Below, piece after piece: positions 25,936 to 35,142 of a stretch of DNA of 64,000 bases (the stretch's first letter is position 1; each line of letters opens with the position of its first letter). Under the pieces are notes generated by a model. The model did no database searches. It saw nothing but the letters and a program-made list of their open reading frames with translations, and was not told the DNA's origin. Origin of the DNA: an uncultured Paludibaculum sp. (lineage in GTDB: Bacteria; Acidobacteriota; Terriglobia; Bryobacterales; Bryobacteraceae); the NCBI RefSeq assembly GCF_963665245.1, contig NZ_OY762269.1:1240001-1304000 (forward strand), written 5' to 3'. Made by a program: the position numbers and the translations under genes.

Positions 25936-28900
25936 CTAAAAATACAACTTCAGGGCGAACTGAAACTCGCGCGGGTCCGTGACCGTGCTCGTCACCTTGC
26001 CAAACGACCCGATGCTCGACGACGTGATGCTCGCACTGGGATTGCTGAACACCGGATGGTTGAACGCGTTGAACGACTCCGCCCGGAACTCCAGCTTCCA
26101 GTCTTCCCTGATCGCGAACACCTTGAAGACACTCAGGTCCACGTCCTGCATGCCCGGTCCAGCGAATCCGCGCGGCGCCACGTTCCCGAACGTCCCCAAT
26201 GCCGGCGTCGCAAAAGCTGCCGGATTCAGGAAGAAGCCCGGAGCTCTGTTCCCCGCGTACTGCGAGTGATCGGTGGTCCGTCCCGCATAAGGGTCCCCGA
26301 TGATATTGGCACGGCTCTGGTGTGCACTGCCCGTCGCGCTGTTGTCCACCGCCGTCACCGTAAACGGCAGTCCGGTCTGCAGCGTCACAATCGTGTTCAT
26401 CTGCCAGCCGCCCAGTAGCCGGCTCGCTAACCCGTCATTGTTCAGCAACACGCCGCCTTTGCCAACCGGAATGTTCCACACCGCGTTCGCGACGAACTTA
26501 TGCCGGACATCGAACGGCGAACTGCTCCGCTCCAAGTTGTAGTTGTACGCATTCGCCGGCGTCGATCCACCCGTCAGGTTGTCCACAAAGTCAGCGAAGT
26601 TGTGGCTCCACGTGTAACTCAGTCCGTACGACAGACCCTTCGAGAACCGTCTTCGCAGCGACACCAGCAACCCGTTGTAATTCGTGTTCCCGTCGTTGGT
26701 CGCGTACTCGAGAAACGCATGATTCCCACTGAGGGTGTTCACGTTGGTGTTGAGATTGGCGTAGGGAAACAAGGTCACCGGAGCCCCATTCGTAAACCCC
26801 GTGACCAGACCTTGATTCGCATTCCTCAGCCGGTTCATCTTGCGTCCGAAATTCCCGACATATGAAATGTCCAGGTTCGTATCATCCGTAATCTGGATCT
26901 GCGGACCAAAGCTCACTTGCGAGACATAGCCCGACCTCTGGTTCGGGTCCTGTGCCCGGATCTGCGTCCGTGTCAGGTCCGCCGTCGCCCCGGAGAAGGT
27001 ACTGGCCGGGAACCCATTCTTCAGGAAGAACACCGGTGTTGTGCTGCCATTGCTCTGCGTCACATTGCCGTCGATGATGAACGGCGGATTCAGCGCCACC
27101 ACGCTTTCGCTGCCGATGCGCACTGTGTGCTGGTAGAACACGCCATAGCCGCCCCGCAGCACCACCCGGTCCATCGGCTGGTAACTGAAGCCGAACCGCG
27201 GCGCGAAATCATTCTTGTCCGGATGGATCGTGCTGCGCGTAGACCAGTCGCCGCTCGCCGCGCTGAGCAAGCCCCCGCCGTTGGCCGGCGTAAAGTTCGC
27301 CATCGCGTTCTGATGATTCAGGATCGGCGAGAACAACTCGTACCTGAGCCCCAACGTCAATGTCAGCTTAGGCCGCACGCGCCAGCTGTCCTGCGCGAAA
27401 AGGCTGTTCGCGTACTGGTAGTTGTGCACCACGGAAGGTGTCGTCAACTGCGCCGTGCTCATGTTGCCCAGTAGGAAATCCGCGGCGCCCAGCCCGGTAT
27501 TGCCGGTGTATATGCCGCTCGCTGTCATCTGTCCCTGCGGCGACTGCAGATCCAGGAAATTGTTGCTCGTGTGCCGGTGCTCATAGCCGAACTTGAAGCT
27601 GTGGCTCCCCTTCAGCCAGCTGAAATTGTCCAGGAACTGCCACACCTGCGCGACCTGGAACTGCGGTCTCCACGGCGATGTGCCCATACGCGTCAGGCCG
27701 CTGATGTTGATCGGCGGAAGCCCCGCCGAGTTCGGCGTCACCGGGATTCCTGTCAGGCCGTAATCGCTCGCGAGCGACTTGCCCAACTCCACCCCAATCG
27801 GATCGCTGTGCGCGTAGTCCCGGTTGAAGCCCGCACGCATCTCGTTCAGCATCGACGACGACAGTGTGTCAGTCCACGAGAGAGCCACGCTCCGGCCGCG
27901 GATACGGTACTGCGTCGCGAAATTCCCATTGCCCACCAGCGGATTCGACGTCCACGGCGCATCCTGCCGGTCCACCACATAGTTGCTGTACCGCCCAAAG
28001 ATCCGGTTCGAATTGTTGATCGTGTGATCGATGCGGGTGTCGAACGACGTCGTGTCAGTCGGCACGGAGTATTGATACTGGTAGTTCGCTCCGCCGGTCC
28101 AGCTTCCTGGCTGGCCCTGGCCCGCCATCGCTGAAGGGATGTTCGGGTTGGGAAACAGCGATAGCAGCTTCACTCCTGTCGGATCCAGGCAGGCCGCCGA
28201 TATGACCTTGCCGGTGATGCACCCCGTCTGCCCCGGCACCACGGAATCCGTCAGGTTCGCTTTCAGTTCCGTGAAGTTCCCCTGCTTCATCAGCGGTGTC
28301 GGCACCACCGAGTTCACCGTGGTCGCCTTCCGGCTGGTGAACGCCTGCGCATCGAAGAAGAAGAACGTCTTGTCCTTGATCACTGGACCGCCAATCGCGC
28401 CGCCAAACTGATTCTGCGTGTAGTGCCCCTTCGGCACGCCGTTCACATTGTTGAAGAAGCTATTCGCCTGAATCTCGTTATTGCGCAGAAACTCCCATAC
28501 GCTGCCATGAATCTGGTTCGTCCCGCTCTTGATCGACGCGTTGATCACCGCGCCCGCGGACGTGCCGAACTCCGCTGAGTACGTCCTCGTCTGCACACGG
28601 AACTCCTGCAGTGCGTCCGGCGGCGGCTGCACCACCTGCACCGAGCCCTCCTGCAGATTCGTCGACCCCGAGTTATTGTCCACTCCATCCAGGGAGAAAT
28701 AGTTCTGCGTCTCCAGGTTGCCGTTGCTACTGAACCGGTCTGGAGCCATGTTATTCTGGTTCACCAGATTCTTCTGAACTCCGGCCTCCAGCAGCGCCAG
28801 GTCCGCATAGCGCCGCCCATTCAGAGGCAACGACTGGATCTGGTGTTGGGCCACGACGCCGCCCACATCCGCGCTCTCCGTCTGCAACATTACCGAGCCG

Positions 28901-29271
28901 CCCCGAACTTCCACCACCTGGTCGATTTGGCCCAGCCGCATAGTCAGGTCAATGGAGGGCCGCGACTGAACGTGCAACTCGAGATCATCCACCACCTGCG
29001 TCGCGAAGCCTGCCGCCGAGCCCTTCAAAGTGTAGAGACCCGGTTTCAGCCCGATGAACTGATACTCGCCCGACGCATTGACTTGCGTCGTCTGCACCAC
29101 GTTCGTTGCTTTATTGGTCACCGTGATCGTGGCATTCACCACTGTCGCGCCGCTGGAATCCCTGACCGTGCCTACGATCGAACCTGTGTCAATCTGCGCA
29201 AAGCTCGCTGCTGGCCACATCAACGCGATTCCAACCGGTAGCATTCTCACAATCGAGAATAGATTGCTCAT
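25936..29271 (-). CDS. Oar-like TonB-dependent receptor with carboxypeptidase-like N-domain (1111 aa)
   Basis: Outer-membrane receptor expected to import oligosaccharides or peptides using TonB energy. Signal peptide 1-25 (MWPAASFA), then a beta-sandwich carboxypeptidase regulatory-like domain at about 28-112 (GSIVGTVRDSSGATVVNATI, YQFIGLKPGLYTLKGSAAGF). The plug region is at about 120-235 (LPLNGRRYADLALLEAGVQ, YFSLDGVDNN). The 22-strand-type barrel reaches to the end (GGAIGGPVIKDKTFFFFD near 300, HGSVWEFLRNNEIQA, FAPRFGFSYQP), and the final strand ends in Phe (FALKLYF). A divergently transcribed membrane protein with a DNA-binding-like N-domain shares the upstream region, where a strong palindrome lies. 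Confidence 0.93.
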   Translation of the reverse strand: MSNLFSIVRMLPVGIALMWPAASFAQIDTGSIVGTVRDSSGATVVNATITVTNKATNVVQTTQVNASGEYQFIGLKPGLYTLKGSAAGFATQVVDDLELHVQSRPSIDLTMRLGQIDQVVEVRGGSVMLQTESADVGGVVAQHQIQSLPLNGRRYADLALLEAGVQKNLVNQNNMAPDRFSSNGNLETQNYFSLDGVDNNSGSTNLQEGSVQVVQPPPDALQEFRVQTRTYSAEFGTSAGAVINASIKSGTNQIHGSVWEFLRNNEIQANSFFNNVNGVPKGHYTQNQFGGAIGGPVIKDKTFFFFDAQAFTSRKATTVNSVVPTPLMKQGNFTELKANLTDSVVPGQTGCITGKVISAACLDPTGVKLLSLFPNPNIPSAMAGQGQPGSWTGGANYQYQYSVPTDTTSFDTRIDHTINNSNRIFGRYSNYVVDRQDAPWTSNPLVGNGNFATQYRIRGRSVALSWTDTLSSSMLNEMRAGFNRDYAHSDPIGVELGKSLASDYGLTGIPVTPNSAGLPPINISGLTRMGTSPWRPQFQVAQVWQFLDNFSWLKGSHSFKFGYEHRHTSNNFLDLQSPQGQMTASGIYTGNTGLGAADFLLGNMSTAQLTTPSVVHNYQYANSLFAQDSWRVRPKLTLTLGLRYELFSPILNHQNAMANFTPANGGGLLSAASGDWSTRSTIHPDKNDFAPRFGFSYQPMDRVVLRGGYGVFYQHTVRIGSESVVALNPPFIIDGNVTQSNGSTTPVFFLKNGFPASTFSGATADLTRTQIRAQDPNQRSGYVSQVSFGPQIQITDDTNLDISYVGNFGRKMNRLRNANQGLVTGFTNGAPVTLFPYANLNTNVNTLSGNHAFLEYATNDGNTNYNGLLVSLRRRFSKGLSYGLSYTWSHNFADFVDNLTGGSTPANAYNYNLERSSSPFDVRHKFVANAVWNIPVGKGGVLLNNDGLASRLLGGWQMNTIVTLQTGLPFTVTAVDNSATGSAHQSRANIIGDPYAGRTTDHSQYAGNRAPGFFLNPAAFATPALGTFGNVAPRGFAGPGMQDVDLSVFKVFAIREDWKLEFRAESFNAFNHPVFSNPSASITSSSIGSFGKVTSTVTDPREFQFALKLYF

Positions 29272-29428
29272 ACCTAACCACCTCTTTTTGCACGTTGTCG
29301 ATGCAGGTGTTTCCGTGTCTCCGTGGACCCGTTGGCTTCACCCCGAGGCACCCAAGTCGCCAAAATCGTATCGTGTGGGATTATGGAATCAACCCGCATT
29401 CGCTACAAGCCCGATGGCGTTTCAGGGC

Positions 29429-29450
29429 CTGTTACAACGTGATGTAACAG
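29429..29450. promoter_or_regulatory. Palindromic operator candidate in divergent region
   Basis: CTGTTACA-n6-TGTAACAG, perfect 8-bp arms, between the Oar-like receptor (minus) and the 411-aa membrane protein (plus), 59 bp before the latter's ATG. No cognate regulator is obvious nearby. Confidence 0.5.
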
Positions 29451-29460
29451 TCAGCAAAAC

Positions 29461-29474
29461 GGTGTGGAAACACC
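29461..29474. promoter_or_regulatory. Second short inverted repeat in the same intergenic region
   Basis: GGTGT-GGAA-ACACC, 5-bp arms, 11 bp after the larger palindrome. Small and possibly by chance. Confidence 0.25.
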
Positions 29475-29508
29475 ACGTTAGGCGCGCCGTCGAGGTAACC
29501 TCTTATAC

Positions 29509-30744
29509 ATGGTGACGAAGGGACCGACTCCTGGGGAGGTGCTGGATCAGGTCCGCCGAATCGCCTCCAGCAGCACCTTCATCGGCTCCGATCCCACACG
29601 CGTGCTCCTGCTCTACCTGGCCGAGCACAGCGCCAAGCATCCTGGAGAGTCCGTCAAGGAGATCACCCTGGCCAGCGAAGCACTCGGCAAGGGGACCGAC
29701 TACGACCCCCGCACCGATTCCTCCGTCCGTGTCCTCGCCAGCCGGCTCCGCTCCAAACTCGCCGAGTACTACACGCAGGAAGGCGCCCGCGATCCGCTGC
29801 TCATCGCCATCCCGAAAGGCTCCTATTCGATCATCAGCACTTACCGGGCATCCGATCCACACCCGGTCCACGCGCCAGAGTCGCCCGCCACACCCCAGCC
29901 CGCACGCCATCGGCTGTCGCTGCTCTGGCTTGCCGTTGCCGTTACCGTGGCCGCCATCTCCGCCGGACTCGGCTACTGGTTCGGGCACTCCTCCTCTATC
30001 GCCCCCGCTGCCCCCGGCATCGACCGCGCTTTCTGGCGTCACTTTCTCGCCGGCGAATCGCCTCTCATCGTCTTCTCCAACCCGCGCTTCGTCGGCGACC
30101 CCACTGACGGTCTTCGCCTTTTCTCTCCAGGCAAGGGCCCGGTCGGTGGTCCGGTCAACGACCAGTTCACCGGCGTCGGTGAAGTCATCGCCGTGCACGA
30201 TGTCGTCCGCGCCCTCCGCGGACTCGGTCGCGAGGCCCGCGTCAAGCGCGCGCAACTGTTCAGTTGGGATGACGCCAGAACGAGTGACGTCATCTTGGTC
30301 GGCGGCCACGAAGAGAATCTGCCGGTGGCCCAGCTTCCGCCGCTCGAAAAGTTCAACCTCAAGGCCGAATCCCAGGAGCCTTTTCCCAAGCTCGGAGCCG
30401 TTCACAACGGCTCGCCCCTGCCCGGTGAGAAGCCCTATTACTTCACGGGCGCCGACGTCGATAACGGCACGGAGTATGGCATCGTCGCCCTCACCCAGGG
30501 GGTCAATCCCTCGCGCCGTGTGCTGGTCCTGGCCGGCGTTCACACTTTCGGCACCGAAGGAGCCGCGGCCTTCGTCTGTACCCCGGCCCTTGTCGCCGAC
30601 CTATACAGGAAGCTCGGCCTCCGCCCCTCCGACGACATCGTGCCCTTCGAAGCCCTGATCGAACTCCCTGTCCGAGGGGGCTCTCCGCTTCCGCCACGGC
30701 TGCTTCTGGTCCATCGTCGGCGCGAAGCACCCGCGGCCCAGTAA
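29509..30744 (+). CDS. Membrane protein with adenylate-cyclase-associated-type N-domain (411 aa)
   Basis: Residues 10-112 match the N-terminal domain seen on many acidobacterial TPR and cyclase-like proteins: VLLLYLAEHSA, LASEALGKGTDYDPRTDSSV, RVLASRLRSKLAEYYTQEGA, DPLLIAIPKGSYSIIS. This is read as a DNA- or ligand-binding winged-helix-like domain. One membrane helix is near 137-160 (LLWLAVAVTVAAISAGLGYW). The periplasmic part (165-411) contains SNPRFVGDP and LVGGHEEN segments I do not recognise. The layout suggests a one-component, membrane-bound sensor or regulator of the divergent receptor gene (inference). Confidence 0.6.
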   Translation: MVTKGPTPGEVLDQVRRIASSSTFIGSDPTRVLLLYLAEHSAKHPGESVKEITLASEALGKGTDYDPRTDSSVRVLASRLRSKLAEYYTQEGARDPLLIAIPKGSYSIISTYRASDPHPVHAPESPATPQPARHRLSLLWLAVAVTVAAISAGLGYWFGHSSSIAPAAPGIDRAFWRHFLAGESPLIVFSNPRFVGDPTDGLRLFSPGKGPVGGPVNDQFTGVGEVIAVHDVVRALRGLGREARVKRAQLFSWDDARTSDVILVGGHEENLPVAQLPPLEKFNLKAESQEPFPKLGAVHNGSPLPGEKPYYFTGADVDNGTEYGIVALTQGVNPSRRVLVLAGVHTFGTEGAAAFVCTPALVADLYRKLGLRPSDDIVPFEALIELPVRGGSPLPPRLLLVHRRREAPAAQ

Positions 30745-30751
30745 CGCTCCC

Positions 30752-31570
30752 TTAACGCCGTTCTCCAACGGACTCTGTCGAGAACGTCACATAGGGAAAC
30801 ACCTCGGGGATGTGCGAGTCATAGTGCCCGTGCCGATTCCACGTCCAACCGGCGCAGGGATCGAGCACCTCGCCCGTCCGCCCGATCTTCTCAAAGCGGC
30901 TGCAGTCGATCCGCCAGACATCCCCGTCCTTCGGAGGCAGTGACCGCCCGTCGCGCAACAACTCCAGCCCCTTCCAGGGAAACGCGAGTTCCGCCGTCCA
31001 GCCCCGGTCTGTCTTGTCGCGGCGGTTCACTACGCCGTCGACATGCACGGCTGTCCGCAAACCCGGGTAGTCCCAATCCAGAAAACCCCATCGCTCGCCG
31101 CGTTCGTGGACATGCCCGCCCACTCCATCCAGCACCATCGTCCGCTGAGTGGCCGGATCGAGTTCAGGCCGCCCGAAGTACTTCGACCCCGGCAGGAAGA
31201 TGTCCTTCCAGACCCAGAACACCTCATAGACCGTGTTCAGTGCATTGATCTCGAACTCGTAGTAGGCATCCTGGCCGGCGATGAAGAGTTCCAGGTCGTT
31301 CTCCTCGTAGATCTTTGAGTCCCGCTCGGTAAGTGTGCCCCACACATCGGTCTCTTCGGCCCAGAATCCGAAGTACAGATTCTCGTCGTCCCACAGCAAG
31401 GCGGTGCGCGTATCAAACCAGGCCGGCTGGCCGGTCACGATGTCGACAAACGGCGTCGATTTCGGTGCTGCCAGCCACGACGGCTCATCCAGCTTGCCAT
31501 CGATTGCCAGGGGTCCGTTGGCACGGTAGCAGGTATAGCGTGCAGGTTCAAAAGGGTACATGGGTTGCAT
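30752..31570 (-). CDS. CBM9-like carbohydrate-binding protein (272 aa)
   Basis: Resembles the carbohydrate-binding family 9-like domain: IDGKLDEPSWLAAPKSTPFV at about residues 20-39, ALLWDDENLYFGFWAEETDVW near 54-74, EENDLELFIAG near 84-94, YYEFEINALNTVYEV near 98-112, TAELAFPWKGLELL near 190. No signal peptide is visible from ATG 31570 (a second ATG is at 31561), so it may act in the cytoplasm. No catalytic domain attached. Its neighbour is a polysaccharide lyase on the same strand, 92 bp upstream, so both may act on the same polymer. Confidence 0.75.
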   Translation of the reverse strand: MQPMYPFEPARYTCYRANGPLAIDGKLDEPSWLAAPKSTPFVDIVTGQPAWFDTRTALLWDDENLYFGFWAEETDVWGTLTERDSKIYEENDLELFIAGQDAYYEFEINALNTVYEVFWVWKDIFLPGSKYFGRPELDPATQRTMVLDGVGGHVHERGERWGFLDWDYPGLRTAVHVDGVVNRRDKTDRGWTAELAFPWKGLELLRDGRSLPPKDGDVWRIDCSRFEKIGRTGEVLDPCAGWTWNRHGHYDSHIPEVFPYVTFSTESVGERR

Positions 31571-31662
31571 TCGAATTATAGGCCGAACCCCACGGACGTG
31601 GCGACATCGCGTTGCCGGCGCCGAGGGCGGAGAACAGCGATCGTCGCCCCGTGCCGGTTGAT

Positions 31663-32454
31663 CTATTGGGCGGTCACCGACTCCCTGGTGGATCCCCGGC
31701 GATACTCGTCGTGATAGACGACCAGAGGTCTGTCCCCGATGTGATGGTAGAGGCCGAACTTGAAGTACGGACCCCTGGCGTCGTTGTACCCAACCGGCCC
31801 CGAATAGTTGATCACTCGCAGTCCATCCAGCCAGCACTCCACCAAACCATCCGGCTTGTCCGACCAGCGAATTCGGTAAAGAAAGTCATGCCAGACGCCT
31901 CTCGCGAACCCTTCCTGTTCGTAGAGGATCCTGGCCATTCCGTCGTTGGCCTGCTGTGTCTTCGTGCTGCTGTATCGGATGTCGATCACCAGAGACCGGC
32001 CATCGTAGCGATGTGCCAGAACAGGGCTGCGAGCGGCGATTGCCTCTCCTGGATCCTCCTCCGCGTGCCACTGCGTTATGACCGTGCGACTGTCGGCAAT
32101 CGGAAAGTCCCGTGGGACCAGGGTGCTGAAGGAGTACCAGATCTCCCGCCCGAGGGGTGCGTTGTAGCCCTCTTTGAGCTCAGCGCGGACGCCATCCCCA
32201 GTATCGTCGCCGGCACGCAGCTCAAATCGAGCGGCGTACCGGCCTCGACGCACAGGGTTGGTCACTATGCGCCCCGAGTGCGGAGCCAGCAATTTCAGCC
32301 TCCAGCCGGAGAATCGCCCCGATTCGAAATCGAGGCGTGCCGACTGCCGGGCGTGGTTCAGCGCCACCGCGATGGCAAGCCCCACAAGAATCAGACACGG
32401 AATAACGAGAACAGCGCGTACCCGCCTCCGCGTTGACCTGGTAACCGCTGACAT
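31663..32454 (-). CDS. Polysaccharide lyase, heparin-lyase-I-like fold (263 aa)
   Basis: Beta-jelly-roll protein of the polysaccharide-lyase superfamily used for uronic-acid polymers. N-terminal signal anchor at residues 13-32 (AVLVIPCLILVGLAIAVAL). Core motifs: GRYAARFELRAGDD near 72-85, EIWYSFSTLVPRDFP near 104-118, VITQWHAEED near 123-133, and KFGLYH near 236-241 near the end of the fold, typical of this superfamily. The QWH region and the KFGxYH region normally carry the catalytic residues. Promoter region shared with a truncated beta-lactamase-like gene on the other strand. Confidence 0.78.
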   Translation of the reverse strand: MSAVTRSTRRRVRAVLVIPCLILVGLAIAVALNHARQSARLDFESGRFSGWRLKLLAPHSGRIVTNPVRRGRYAARFELRAGDDTGDGVRAELKEGYNAPLGREIWYSFSTLVPRDFPIADSRTVITQWHAEEDPGEAIAARSPVLAHRYDGRSLVIDIRYSSTKTQQANDGMARILYEQEGFARGVWHDFLYRIRWSDKPDGLVECWLDGLRVINYSGPVGYNDARGPYFKFGLYHHIGDRPLVVYHDEYRRGSTRESVTAQ

Positions 32455-32468
32455 ATTGTGCCCGCTTC

Positions 32469-32489
32469 TGTTGTATCCAAATTACAACA
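32469..32489. promoter_or_regulatory. Palindrome upstream of the polysaccharide lyase gene
   Basis: TGTTGTA-n7-TACAACA, perfect 7-bp arms, 15 bp upstream of the lyase start and 68 bp before the plus-strand gene. A TATAAT at 32502-32507 lies beside it. The shape suits a GntR- or LacI-type repressor; no such gene is next door. Confidence 0.45.
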
Positions 32490-32556
32490 CGAGTTTGAGA
32501 CTATAATAACCGTTTATTGCACACGCTAGTGCCATATTGAGGCACGGGGCCGCTCT

Positions 32557-33438
32557 GTGACGGTGTCCCAGCAGGAACATGACTTGGGTGTGATCGCCGA
32601 GGCGGTGATTCCCGGAAACTCCACCTCTTTGTCCGATGCCGTCGAGCAGTATCTACCCGAGGGCGTGAGAATGCCACGACGCGGCGGACGTGTCATCACA
32701 TTGGTCGACCTTGCGACGCACACCTCGGGACTACCTCGCCTTCCGAGCGACATGCATCCCAAGGATCCGGCCAATCCGTATGCGGACTATTCCACGGAAG
32801 CCCTCTTTCGATTCGTCTCCAGCTATACGCTGACCAGGGATATCGGCTCCCGGTATGAGTACTCCACGCTCGGGGTGGGACTGCTGGGGACGGCTCTGGC
32901 CCGCCGTGCCGGGATGACCTACGAAGCGCTGCTCCAATCGAGGATCACCGATCCTCTGAGCATGCGGAACACGCACATCACGGTCTCAGAAGACCTGAAG
33001 TCTCGTCTCGCCACAGGGCACGACGCGCTGTTGGCGCCCATGCCCGGCTGGGATTGGGCAGCGCTGGCTGGGGCGGGCGCGCTCCGGTCCTCGGTCAACG
33101 ATCTTCTGACCTTCCTCGCGGTACAGCTTGGCTACCTCGACTCGCCGCTCGCTTCGATTGCTTCGTCCATGCTGGAAGTCCACCGAGAGACGGGTACGCC
33201 GGGTGTAAGGGCCGCGCTCGGCTGGCATATCGTTGCCAGGGGAAGCGGCGAAATCGTCGCGCACGATGGCGGAACGTTCGGGTTTCGTTCGTTTGCCGCC
33301 TTCCATCCCCAGCGCCGGGTCGGCGTCGTTGTGCTCTCGAATGCGTTCACATTTGCCTGCTGCAATGACCTTGGGCTACATCTGCTCGATCTCAATGTCC
33401 TGCCGGCGGGACCGGATGTTTCGGGAGAAAGGAATTGA
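32557..33438 (+). pseudogene. Beta-lactamase/penicillin-binding-like gene lacking its catalytic N-terminus
   Basis: Class C-like serine hydrolase from the middle onward: LATHTSGLPRLPSDM near residues 52-66, YEYSTLGVGLLGTALARRAG near 97-116, and HDGGTFGFRSFAAFHP near 235-250 (the HxG motif). The first 80-100 residues of the family, including the SxxK nucleophile, are absent: only about 100 bp separate this frame from the divergent lyase gene. The second-motif Asn (YSN in relatives) reads YST here. The frame from GTG 32557 is open, so a stable but inactive protein is possible; I read it as an N-terminally deleted remnant. Confidence 0.7.
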
Positions 33439-33510
33439 CCCCGGATCGGTGGTCGGGTGATCATTTGCATCGCTGGCCGCTCAGTGATGCCGTCCCCTCG
33501 CGTGGTCGTA

Positions 33511-33530
33511 TCTGTCGACAGTTCGACAGA
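33511..33530. terminator. Inverted repeat after the beta-lactamase remnant
   Basis: TCTGTCG-ACAGTT-CGACAGA, perfect 7-bp arms with 6-nt spacer, 73 bp after the stop. No T-run; could equally be an operator for the MBL gene downstream. Confidence 0.3.
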
Positions 33531-33689
33531 GCCTTTCGTCATTCGACACTCGCCGGTGAGGGCGAGAGCACAAATGGGAGCACGGTCGCCGACGGAAATG
33601 CCTGATTTGCCCAGGTCGGGGCGTTGTATCCGGGTTTGGCTACATCCGTGCACCTGTTCCCGGCGCGAACACGCGAAGGAGGCAAAAGG

Positions 33690-34643
33690 ATGCAGAGCGA
33701 GGAAAATGCGATTTCACGCAGAAGGGTACTAGCCCTGGCTGGCGTCGGCTTAGGAGCGGCGCTGGCCGACAACCGCCTGGAGTCCGTCAGCAACAGCCGC
33801 ATCGTCCCCATGATGCTCGATGCGGCGGCCAGGACGAAGATCACCACCCGGCCGCTACGCCGAGGTCTTGCGATGCTGGAGGGATCCGGCGGCAACATTG
33901 TCGTACTCAGCGGCAGCGACGGCAAACTTCTGGTGGATGGCGGATTTCGCGTCTCCGAACCCAGGCTGCGCGAGGCTCTTGCCGGCATTGACGCGGCCCC
34001 AATCAGGCAGCTGATCAACACGCATTGGCATGCCGACCACACCGACAGCAACGGATGGCTCCATGCTGCGGGCGCAACCATCATCGCCCACGAAAACACA
34101 CGCAGGCGGCTCTCCGTTGATACACGCGTTCACGGGTGGGCGTACACATTTTCCGCTTCCCCCGCGGCTGCCCTACCCACTACCGTATTCACCACCCAGC
34201 ATCGGCTGCGTATCAATAGCGCCGAAGTCCGGCTGAAGTACTACACGCCTGCTCACACGGACAGTGACATCTCTGTCCATTTCGTGGAGGCCAACCTCCT
34301 GCATGTGGGCGACACCTGGTGGAATGGAGTCTACCCCTTCATCGACTACTCCACCGGCGGCAGTATCGACGGCTCCATTCGTGCCGCGGAATCGAACATC
34401 AAAGCTGTAGATGCCGACACCCTCGTCGTGCCCGGACACGGCCAACCCGGTAGCCGAGCGGATCTCATTGAGTTCCGCGACATGCTCACCGGCATCCGCC
34501 AGAACGTAGCAGCCCTCAAGAAACAGGGGCGGTCCCTCCAGGAAACCATAGATGCCAGGCCCACGGCGGCCTACGACGCCAAGTGGGGGCAGTTTCTCAT
34601 CACCCCGGCCATGTTCACTGGGCTCGTCTACCTGGGCGTCTAG
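33690..34643 (+). CDS. Exported MBL-fold metallo-hydrolase (317 aa)
   Basis: Metallo-beta-lactamase-fold hydrolase with a twin-arginine-type signal (ISRRRVLALAGVGLGAALA at residues 8-26). Zinc ligands: HWHADHTD near residues 112-119, HVGDTWW near 208, and PGHGQPGS near 249. The gap between motifs fits the general MBL superfamily (SoxH or aminopeptidase-like rather than a true carbapenemase); substrate unknown. The ATG 33690 has an excellent Shine-Dalgarno (AGGAGG at about 33677). It stands alone in its orientation after the beta-lactamase remnant. Confidence 0.88.
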   Translation: MQSEENAISRRRVLALAGVGLGAALADNRLESVSNSRIVPMMLDAAARTKITTRPLRRGLAMLEGSGGNIVVLSGSDGKLLVDGGFRVSEPRLREALAGIDAAPIRQLINTHWHADHTDSNGWLHAAGATIIAHENTRRRLSVDTRVHGWAYTFSASPAAALPTTVFTTQHRLRINSAEVRLKYYTPAHTDSDISVHFVEANLLHVGDTWWNGVYPFIDYSTGGSIDGSIRAAESNIKAVDADTLVVPGHGQPGSRADLIEFRDMLTGIRQNVAALKKQGRSLQETIDARPTAAYDAKWGQFLITPAMFTGLVYLGV

Positions 34644-34988
34644 CGGTCACCATCAGGTCAGCCACGGACGACGGTCCTCGCTGGTCGACACATACTTGGA
34701 GCAGAGGCTGCCCGAGCGGGCTAGAATTATCGAAGTCCATGGCGGCATGGTCCGCTGGAAGCGCTACACAAAGGCGGAGGTCACAATTGTCAGTGGTGGT
34801 GGCCTCTTCGCCCTGAAGGGACTCCCCCAGGATCCGAGCCCGCGCCGCATGACCGCGTGGCTCCATGAAGAGCGTGCCTCCGTGGCTCCGTTTGGAGCGC
34901 CCGGTTCGGTTCGAATAGGGCCGCCGCGTCCTCTCTTCTGGAGCACCTTCGGTGACGGCACTCGCTCGTCACACTCGTTGCCGGCTCC
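34644..34988 (+). other. Non-coding or degenerate stretch after the MBL gene
   Basis: No intact gene. One plus-strand frame reads HGGMVRWKRYTKAEVTI and GGGLFALKGLPQDPSPRRMT, with ordinary amino-acid usage but no start, no ribosome site and no family I recognise; it is probably the tail of a decayed gene. Confidence 0.4.
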
Positions 34989-35095
34989 GCAGCGTTGATT
35001 CAAGACGACGCCGGCACGGGGAAAGAGACCCTCGCCCGCTCCGTCCACAACCCGGGCCAGCGTCAACACGGGTCGTTCGTCAGGTTGAACTGCAC
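34989..35095 (+). pseudogene. Fragment of a sigma-54-dependent activator AAA domain
   Basis: About 36 codons read IQDDAGTGKETLARSVHN and then HGSFVRLNCTA, which is the Walker A (GxxGTGKE) and following strand of NtrC-type enhancer-binding proteins (family form: GESGTGKELIARAIH...FVRVNCAA). Everything before and after is missing. It ends where a dispersed repeat starts. Confidence 0.6.
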
Positions 35096-35142
35096 CGCGA
35101 GCCCCGGGTCCCGTTGCGAACCGCGGCTGGGAAGGAGTCCCT

